From positions 4,836,001-4,900,000 of the forward strand of contig OX637363.1 of the NCBI GenBank assembly GCA_951799405.1: DNA of 64,000 nt, read 5' to 3'. The first letter of the stretch is position 1. Each line of letters begins with the position of its first letter. The stretch is from Agapetus fuscipes. Its lineage: Eukaryota; Arthropoda; Insecta; Trichoptera; Glossosomatidae. Position numbers and translations under genes: made by a program. This document shows positions 57,397 to 64,000 of this stretch, piece after piece. The notes below the pieces were generated by a model that was given only the letters and a program-made list of their open reading frames with translations, searched no databases and had not been told where the DNA came from.

Positions 57397-58094
57397 ATAT
57401 AGCCATTGCGTAATAACATAGAGGAGCAGAAACCAACTTACTGCATTGATACATACTATAGCCCACATTTGTCCCAGTCCTGTCAAACGTTGCAGTGGTG
57501 TAGTCATACGAAATGAGGCCAGTTTGTCCAAATTCATTTTTGTGTTTCGACACCCAATTATAACGCATGACATAATATCTTAAAATAATGCCTTTTCCCT
57601 TAAAATTCATAAATTTTAGCGATCACAATATTTATAACGCGTGTTGTCTGTCAACTGACAGCCATTATTATTCGCAATTCTTGCAACTTTCTAGGAACAT
57701 TTTTATATTCGCCTGGGTTTTTTGGTACACATGGAAATGCAAATGTGAAATCTTTTTGTGTATAAAAAACTCGGGCGAATGTACAAATGTTTCTAGAAAG
57801 GATTCAGCAGTGCTGCGTCTGACAGTATTGCCGGAGCAGTCCGAACATAGACGCATGCGGTATAAATCTTGTGATGGATAAAATTGACGAATTTTAAAGG
57901 AAAAATATATTATTTTCAAACATTCTGGCATGTGTTGTAAAATTAGAAAACATAAAAGTTGACACGTAAAAATATGTTTTGTGTGACTACACAACTGCAA
58001 CGTTTGACAGGACTGAGACAAAAGTGGTAGATAGTATGTATCAATGCAGTAAGTTAGTTTCCGCTCCTCTATGTTATTACTTAATGGGTATAGA
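57397..58094. mobile_element. foldback element, family F copy 3 (~700 bp)
   Basis: The left end (TAATAACATAGAGGAGCAGA, ACATACTATAGCCCACATTT, CAAACGTTGCAGT) is the inverse of the right end (57985-58090), and 57600-57780 is the inverse of parts of 57780-57900. Pieces of the family occur at 13616-14400 and around the BEL element. Confidence 0.75.
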
Positions 58095-58095
58095 A

Positions 58096-58842
58096 CAGGG
58101 GTCGGCAACCTTTTGAGTCAGAAGAGCCAAAGATTACAATTTACCAATTTAAGTGTGTAAAGAGCCACATTTTTTCGTCAACGAGGAGGGGGGGGGGGGG
58201 TGAAAATCGAGTAAAAGTGGCTGAAAAATGTAATCGGTGCTAAATCTAAGTTGCAAAGAGATGTATCATTTGAGATTCATATTAAAAGCATTACCACAAG
58301 CAGACACGCATAATTTCGCGCTTACACATGCCGCATGTGGACCTGCAGTATAAAAAACCCAATCTCAAATGAACATAAGCCCTTCAACTCTTGCTGACCT
58401 TCCCTGAAACAGGGGTGACATTGGCAAAGTGAATAATTCTCGTTAATCGCATCAGAACGATTTTTTTTCGATCAGAAGTGTTTTTTTGATAAATTTTAAT
58501 ATTTCGCTGCCTTAGTTCTTGTTTGCCGTATCGACCATTCAGCTAATTTTACATAAGCAATGTTTGCATGTGTACTGGACCAATGTGTCTGATGAAAACA
58601 GGAAATTGATTTTAAAAAATACGTAAAACAACTCTCACATTATCGAGTTTTACGTTTTTTTTTAGCTCAGATTGTGTAGAATTTGATTCTTAAGACAACT
58701 GCATTAAAAAGTCACGTTTGACAGAATTGGTCTATACGGCAAACAAGAACTGGGGGAGCGATTTGCGTATGGTACTAAAGAGCCGCTACTTCACACCCAA
58801 AGAGCCGCATGTGGCTCGCGAGCCGCAGGTTGCCGACCCCTG
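58096..58842. mobile_element. hAT-like element with nested LINE 3'-end repeat
   Basis: CAGGGGTCGGCAACCTTTTG at the left, CAGGTTGCCGACCCCTG at the right. The flanks GTATAGAA and GTATGGCA agree at 6 of 8 bases. It begins one base after the foldback element. No transposase frame. Confidence 0.8.
58231..58432 (-). repeat. LINE 3'-end repeat inside the hAT-like element
   Basis: GCTAAATCTAAGTTGCAAAG to GGGGTGACATTGGCAAAGTG; 5'-truncated at ATGGTTCACT. Confidence 0.85.
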
Positions 58843-58859
58843 GTATGGCATATTATAAT

Positions 58860-59045
58860 TACTCTCGCGCCTCTGGTGGGGAGTCGGGGAGAAAAAATCA
58901 ATGCTTGCAGTTTACGGCTTGTGCGTGACAGATCCGTCGCCATGGCAACCCGGCGAGGATGCAGCATTGGCGTGCGAGGGGGACGGGGAGACTGCGGGCG
59001 AGGGAGACGGCGATACCGCCGATCGATATACGCACTTATTCGATG
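58860..59045. promoter_or_regulatory. GC-rich patch with an RFX X-box-like palindrome (candidate)
   Basis: GTCGCCATGGCAAC (58936-58949) matches the palindromic X-box pattern bound by RFX factors. Around it are CCCGGCGAGG and GGGGGACGGGG. No transcript or exon is evident, so this is only a candidate. Confidence 0.3.
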
Positions 59046-59842
59046 AATAAAAGCGGACGGATAGTTGAAATTTTAAGGGCAGCGAGTGAGATGGAATACT
59101 TTCTATATTACTCGACATTCTCATTCTTATTTTTACTTTTTTTTATGTAAAATTATTTTACCTTCAATTCAAATCAATATTTGATTGAAACATCAAATTT
59201 AATTACTCAATTCTGGTAAGGACCTCGGTTAAATATTTCTCGGAAGTGGGTAATAATATTATGGAATTTGAACAGGAAATATTATGATGTACATCAACTG
59301 GCTTACGTATATGCAACCAAATTTTTGATTTGATGAGAGAAATTACACTTAATTTTGAGTTTTGTCTGATTGGAGTTTGGTGCAACAAGCCTTAAATATT
59401 TAATTTTATTAATTTGAAAAATCAGTTGTGTGAGACACATAGTTTTATATTTATAATTTTTTAATTAATCGTAAATTGCCCCGGACTTTATCCGTCAATC
59501 TTCAAAGAATGTGTAAACATAACTAAGTGACTGACAATTAGTTTTTTTAAATTAATATTACAAATGAATTTTCACTCTGTAAATGCATACCTAAACTTTA
59601 CAAAAAAAAAAAAAATTATGTATGATTTTATATTACACATGTGACATGAACATAAACATTGCAGCTCCTGCCGCCTTTCCCTGAAGATTACAAATATATT
59701 TTTACGCAGCTCACATGATGCCCTCATCTCCTCCATACATTTTGTTATGAACTGTTGTTTATCGTGCGTGGTATTTAGCGCTTATTTTCACACTTCCAAA
59801 AAAAAATGTAATTAGATTGGTATTTACATTACTTACCGCGGT
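59046..59842. other. mostly unassigned; LINE 3'-end fragment near 59634-59690
   Basis: CATGTGACATGAACATAAAC and GCAGCTCCTGCCGCCTTTCC resemble the minus-strand LINE repeat. The rest is AT-rich. Confidence 0.4.
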
Positions 59843-59990
59843 GAGCGTAAAAGAAGAAAATGCATGAAAAAGGTGATGGATATGAATGAATTGAAAGAGG
59901 TATGTCAGGATAGGAAAAAAATGGAGACAAGACAACTCTGGGCACCCCTAGCGTAATGGCGACAGAGCTACAGTTACAGTTACCGTGGCG
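59843..59990 (+). pseudogene. LINE 3' end with ACAGTT tail
   Basis: CATGAAAAAGGTGATGGATA, TTGAAAGAGGTATGTCAGGA, then ATGGCGACAGAGCTACAGTT-ACAGTT, the same tail as at 9750 and, reversed, 24140. Confidence 0.6.
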
Positions 59991-60504
59991 TATAATATAT
60001 GAAGCCAGCAACTTCAAAGAAAAATTAAAATGGCTTTGTCCTGTATTTTCAACGTTAGATAGCGACTTTATACTGAATGGAAAGGACGCACTTATGTCAA
60101 TCGAGCTAAAGTGGAAAATACCGGGCCTAAGTCTTGTAGCCTTTCTTGAAATGGAAATGGCATTGGCCAACTTTCCAGCGGCTCTGACCACCCATAGCAA
60201 AAAATCGTCAAAGTTACAACTAAGTACGGCTATTTACTTAAAAAATGCTAAAAAATGTAATCAATTTTATCCGTCTCGATCTATCATAATAAATATATAT
60301 ATAATAAACTTCAATGGAACATCTGTCGTCTTATGGGATATATATTTTTTTCAACCATACGGCTTGTGAACCTAGATTAAAAATAATTTATGCAAAAATT
60401 ACAAGTGATGTATGAAGTAACTAAAACGAAAATAATAAGAGTACAGAAAAAAATTAATATATTACAATGAATAAAAAAGTCTGTACTCCAATTACCAAAG
60501 CGCT
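59991..60504. other. unassigned AT-rich sequence
   Basis: The 137-codon frame at 59956-60369 starts in the LINE tail and shows no domain. I regard it as chance. Confidence 0.4.
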
Positions 60505-60957
60505 ACTAAACTGCATATATAGTGTAACGTAACTTCTTGCCGCATTTTCCCAAAGGGAAATTTTAATTTGTAAGTACACATTTAGCATATTTTGTAAGCG
60601 CGAACTTTCACGTGTTTGTTTGTGGGCATGCATTTGATATGCGCTTTGAATGTTAATATATATATATCTTTGCAACTTAGATTATATGTAGATAGATTGC
60701 ATGTGGCGAGTGGAACCGATTTATTTTTGCATGGATCGGCCTAACGCTAACTACATCAGTTGAAGTGGGGGTTTCCCAGCTCCTGAGGGGGCTGGTACTC
60801 ATTTCTTGTTAAGGCTGAGTAAACTTGCCGGTATTTTATTTTGGATTTGAAATAAACATCGAAACGGAAAATCATTTCTGACACCTTCCTTCGAATTGGA
60901 TTCGAACCCGAGCTCTCGGTATGGAATGCAAGCACTCTACCAACTGAGCTATCAATC
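60505..60957 (-). repeat. SINE A split by a LINE 3'-end fragment (60559-60692)
   Basis: Left part: ATATAGTGTAACGTAACTTC. Right part: TGCATGTGGCGAGTGG...AAACTTGCCGGTATTTTATT, then GATTCGAACCCGAGCTCTCG and ACTGAGCTATC. The insert ends in CTTTGCAACTTAGATTATATG. Confidence 0.8.
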
Positions 60958-60984
60958 GAACCATATTTTGTTAAATTATGCAGC

Positions 60985-61340
60985 ACAACAAACAATTTTA
61001 AATTTAGAACCATTATACTCCTCAGAAATGAGGACATAAGAGCCAGGACAAAGGTTTCCGATGTCATCAAGATGGCCGCAACCCTCAAGTGGCGATGGGC
61101 GGGACATGTCGCTCGCGATCCAGATGAAAAGTGGACAAAGCGACTGCTGTGCTGGTGCCCAAGGACGGCAAAGCGTGGAGTTGGGCGCCCACAGTTGCGT
61201 TGGCGCGACGATGTTCAGAGAAGTGCGGGACTTGCCTGGATGCGGATCGCTCAGGATAGAAATGAATGGAAAATGCGAGAGGAGGCCTACGTCCAGGAGT
61301 GGACGATAAATACAGGCTGAAGAAGAAGAAGAAGATACTC
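60985..61340 (+). pseudogene. RTE-like LINE 3' end with (GAA)n tail
   Basis: The frame encodes MAATLKWRWAGHVARDPDEK, WTKRLLCWCPRTAKRGVGRP and QLRWRDDVQRSAGLAWMRIA, ending IAQDRNEWKMREEAYVQEW...NTG, stop, then GAAGAAGAAGAAGAAGATA. These are the C-terminus and microsatellite tail of an RTE-type LINE, a different family from 47915-48605. Confidence 0.85.
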
Positions 61341-62231
61341 CTCGTTCGTAACAATACACACCTTTGCAACTTAGATTACAGATGAAATTAAAATTTCCAA
61401 ATATTTTAAGCTTACATAGGAAATTAGAGTGCCTGTCTCCTTGAGCATTTTTTTTGGAATAACCAATATTTTTTAACGAATCAATATCAAAAATAATCCT
61501 CTCAAATTTTCGGCGGACGCTAAAAGCTTCCCAATAATTTGACGAAGCGCCGTAGAAAGGAAAAATGGAAAATTTGATTCTTTCTAAGAACTGTATACTC
61601 ATAATTATTATTGCCTCAATATTCAAGCAAGATTTTACCTCAATATTCAAATTAATTTATTGTCTCATAATTCAAATTAGATTCGTTTCTGATGTTTGTT
61701 TGTACACCAAACAAACTCGCACACATTTTTATTGGAAAATAATGCATTATTAAAATATATAAACATTTACAATTCTATAATGTATTGTTATGATTTAAAA
61801 ACTGCAATATATTTATTTTCAAGATTTATTTTACACAATGTCGGTTTACATATTGTACTGATCACTTTTTCTAGCTCTTGGCTTATTGACTTCACGGCTC
61901 AATGTTTCAATCGACCTGCCCTCTGTACCATTGCGGCTCGCTTGTATAGGTACGAAAGGGATCATTCTTGCTTGTTCTAAATTATTCTATGGCGGACTGT
62001 ACCAGACCAGTCTACTATCATCTATTTAATCATTATCCTAGAGGCGGACACATAACACAAGCAAACCTCTCAAAGTCTAACGTTCGAAACAGTATAATTT
62101 GTAAAAATGAGTCGTGTAGAACTAAAGGCGGTGATCTAGATGTTTTTTTTTTTCTGAAAATGAGGTATAAATGTATAAAAAAACCCCCGAGAATTATATT
62201 TTTTGTATTTTCGTTCCAACAACCAACCTAA
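61341..62231. other. unassigned AT-rich sequence
   Basis: No gene or repeat that I can support. Confidence 0.4.
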
Positions 62232-62489
62232 TGTTCCTTGACTTATACGTTGGTATGCGGCTGACCATCCATGCTGTAAAAATGGTTCACTTTGCCAATG
62301 TCACCCCTGTTACAGGGAAGGACGACAAGAGTTGCAGGGTGTATGTTCATTTGAGAATTGTTTTTTATGTTGTAGGTTCACATGAGGCATGTGCAAGCGC
62401 GAACTTGTACGTGTCTGGTTGTGAGAATGCATGTTATGTGAATCTCCAATGTAACATATCTTTGCAACTTAGATTAGATTAGATTAGAT
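62232..62489 (+). repeat. LINE 3'-end repeat
   Basis: TTCCTTGACTTATACGTTGG to (GATTA)3. The frame from ATGGTTCACTTTGCC is open to the tail. Confidence 0.9.
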
Positions 62490-62587
62490 CGTATTATCTC
62501 CCTCGTTATTGTCTCTTTCTAAAAAAAATCTAGATTGTGCTCTTTGGTTCTAAGCTACTCAGTCGATTAAATTATAGCTAATTTTAA

Positions 62588-62673
62588 CAATCGGCAATCT
62601 AAATCACAGAATTTTTTGTAGATTCAAGATTCAATCGGCAATCTAAATCACAGAATTTTTTGTAGATTCAAGT
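62588..62673 (+). repeat. 43 bp unit in tandem, two copies
   Basis: CAATCGGCAATCTAAATCAC...AGAATTTTTTGTAGATTCAAG occurs twice in a row without visible difference. Confidence 0.85.
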
Positions 62674-62982
62674 TTTTGGCCGACATGCTCGTTTTTAAAC
62701 ATGTATTTGTATTCATTGAAAGAAATCTGAAATGTACAAAAACTTTGAATATTTCTGTTTTTACCATATAAAAGGGGTGGTATTTTAATTTATTGGTATT
62801 CAGCCTCATACGAGGCGTGTAAATTATAAAAAATAAAATCGTTCTAATGTGATTTGAAAGCAATATCTAAAATGCTTTGAAAGGTTGTGGAAAATGTCGA
62901 AACCGTATATATTTTAAGTCCTACTAAAATTGTTCGGATTACGAACTAATGTTCATACTTACACATTGTACTTACACCAATG
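62674..62982. other. unassigned sequence
   Basis: No feature recognised. Confidence 0.4.
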
Positions 62983-62990
62983 ACTTACAC

Positions 62991-63460
62991 CATGGGTCGG
63001 CAACCTGCGGCCCGCGGGCCGCATGCGGCCCTTGGGGCGTCTTGGTTCGGCCCGCAAGATATTCGCCGCAACGCACCACGTGCCGGGCGATATCATACAC
63101 ATACACAATGGAGTGAAAAAAAACAATAAATGTCATAAAAATGGACAAAAAGAATTTTATTTTTAAAACTAAAATATTTATATACAAATACCTATTTTAG
63201 GTAATGACATGTGATCCAAGCGTAGGGGCGGGTGGTAGAATCAATAGTGAATTTCATTTGTAGTTCGTACGTATATTTATTAATGCTAACGCTGCATGAC
63301 AAGAGGGCCACAGGGGGCGCGGCAGGGGTAGGGGGGGGGGGGGGGTAGTCAGCATTTGCTGAAATGCTGCCCGTTAGATCCGCCACTGCTCAAGTGCGGC
63401 CCGCACTAAGTCCCACGTAAAATATTTGGCCCTTATACAACAAAAGGTTGCCGACCCCTG
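62991..63460. mobile_element. hAT-like non-autonomous element, exact 8 bp TSD
   Basis: ACTTACAC at 62983-62990 and 63461-63468. The ends are CATGGGTCGGCAACCTGCGG and GGTTGCCGACCCCTG. GCGGCCCGCGGGCCGC near the left and a G-run near 63340. 470 bp, no transposase. Confidence 0.85.
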
Positions 63461-63468
63461 ACTTACAC

Positions 63469-63654
63469 CAAAGCGCTCGTATTTTAAAATTAATTAAAGT
63501 AATTAATTTTTCGTGTATATAACACAAAATAATCTAAGCAATGTCGTAAATTTTGAATCTAGGTAAACAGTTTCTTGAATGTTATTTAAGTTTGAAATTC
63601 AAACTCCATGTTTTTTTGCCAAAAACGGAAATGTATGGATTAAAAACGCAGCCC
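63469..63654. other. unassigned AT-rich sequence
   Basis: No feature recognised. Confidence 0.4.
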
Positions 63655-63940
63655 GGCTCATTCCTCCCGAAAACTGCAAGCTCGTATTTGTAAACACGCA
63701 TCGCGCGTCTCTGTCTGGTGCGTGCACACGCATCGCGCGTCTCGCTCGCACGCACGCCACTACACGTCACGTGGTCCGCTGTGCGTGCTCCCATTGGCTG
63801 GGCGAAGCGCGTGCAACGACAGATGTGCAAACTTCACAACGAATAATCAGTTGACGACCGAACGCGGCGCGTGCTGCATGTGTTCCACGCATGCTGCGAT
63901 ACACGTGAATCTGAGTAAACGCACGCGGACTTCGTGGACT
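63655..63940. promoter_or_regulatory. CpG-rich patch at the window edge (candidate promoter or LTR)
   Basis: Repeated GCGCGTCTC, GCACGCACGCCACTACACGT, CACGTGG and CATTGGCTGGGCG (inverted CCAAT). The wording (CTCGC.CGCACGCAC) resembles the CpG-rich end of the BEL LTR. The window stops too soon to decide. Confidence 0.3.
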
Positions 63941-64000
63941 ACAACAAATGCGTGTTTAGCTGCTAAGGATTCTGTATTAGAGCACGCATGTGAATGAAAG

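Noticed and set aside
59956..60369. 137-codon plus-strand ORF
   Set aside because: Begins in a LINE tail, and its composition becomes low-complexity Ile/Asn/Tyr; no motif.

Overview
The window is eukaryotic, AT-rich and dense in transposable elements. It is almost certainly from an insect: the one host gene I can reconstruct encodes a spätzle-type cystine-knot ligand with typical GT/AG introns, and the mobile elements (BEL/Pao, a Ty3/gypsy-like element, RTE- and CR1-like LINEs, tRNA and 5S SINEs, hAT-type MITEs) are of the kinds common in insects. Frequent TAGGTA-type words hint weakly at a lepidopteran, but I cannot name a species.

Host gene. Five coding exons on the + strand (23559-23725, 35008-35315, 36443-36746, 38764-39333, 39669-39843) join in one frame with matching phases and canonical splice sites. 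They encode 507 residues of a secreted pro-protein: the end of a signal peptide, a Cys-containing N-terminal segment, a Pro/Gln-rich prodomain, an RKKR furin-type site and a mature domain of about 110 residues with 8 cysteines. The start-codon exon was not found. All transposon insertions lie in introns, mainly the 11.3 kb intron between the first two exons seen.

LTR elements. A 3.8 kb gypsy-like element (1719-5550, minus) has gag and pol in -1 frames, a GGGAAAC slippery heptamer, and a downstream sequence that folds on paper into an H-type pseudoknot. Its gag start codon lies inside the LTR. A 7.1 kb BEL/Pao element (14796-21891, minus) has one open 1743-codon gag-pol frame, two 522 bp LTRs in which I saw no difference, and a 5 bp target duplication. 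It looks very recently inserted.

Interspersed repeats. The commonest family (over 25 pieces) is a roughly 260 bp unit running from TTCCTTGACTTATAGGTTGG to a (TTAGA)n tail. At four loci it continues directly from the C-terminal end of a LINE reverse transcriptase, so it is the 3' end of that LINE, or a short element sharing it; it is called the 'LINE 3'-end repeat' below. Three SINE families occur: SINE A (tRNA head), SINE B (tRNA-Thr-like, in four copies preceded by a 5S rRNA-like segment) and SINE C (class II tRNA-like head, A-tail). DNA-transposon derivatives include a family of about 170 bp near-perfect palindromes (MITE D, 7 copies), several hAT-like elements with 8 bp duplications, foldback elements and long hairpins, often nested inside each other.

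The rest is unassigned AT-rich intergenic or intronic sequence, noted segment by segment.
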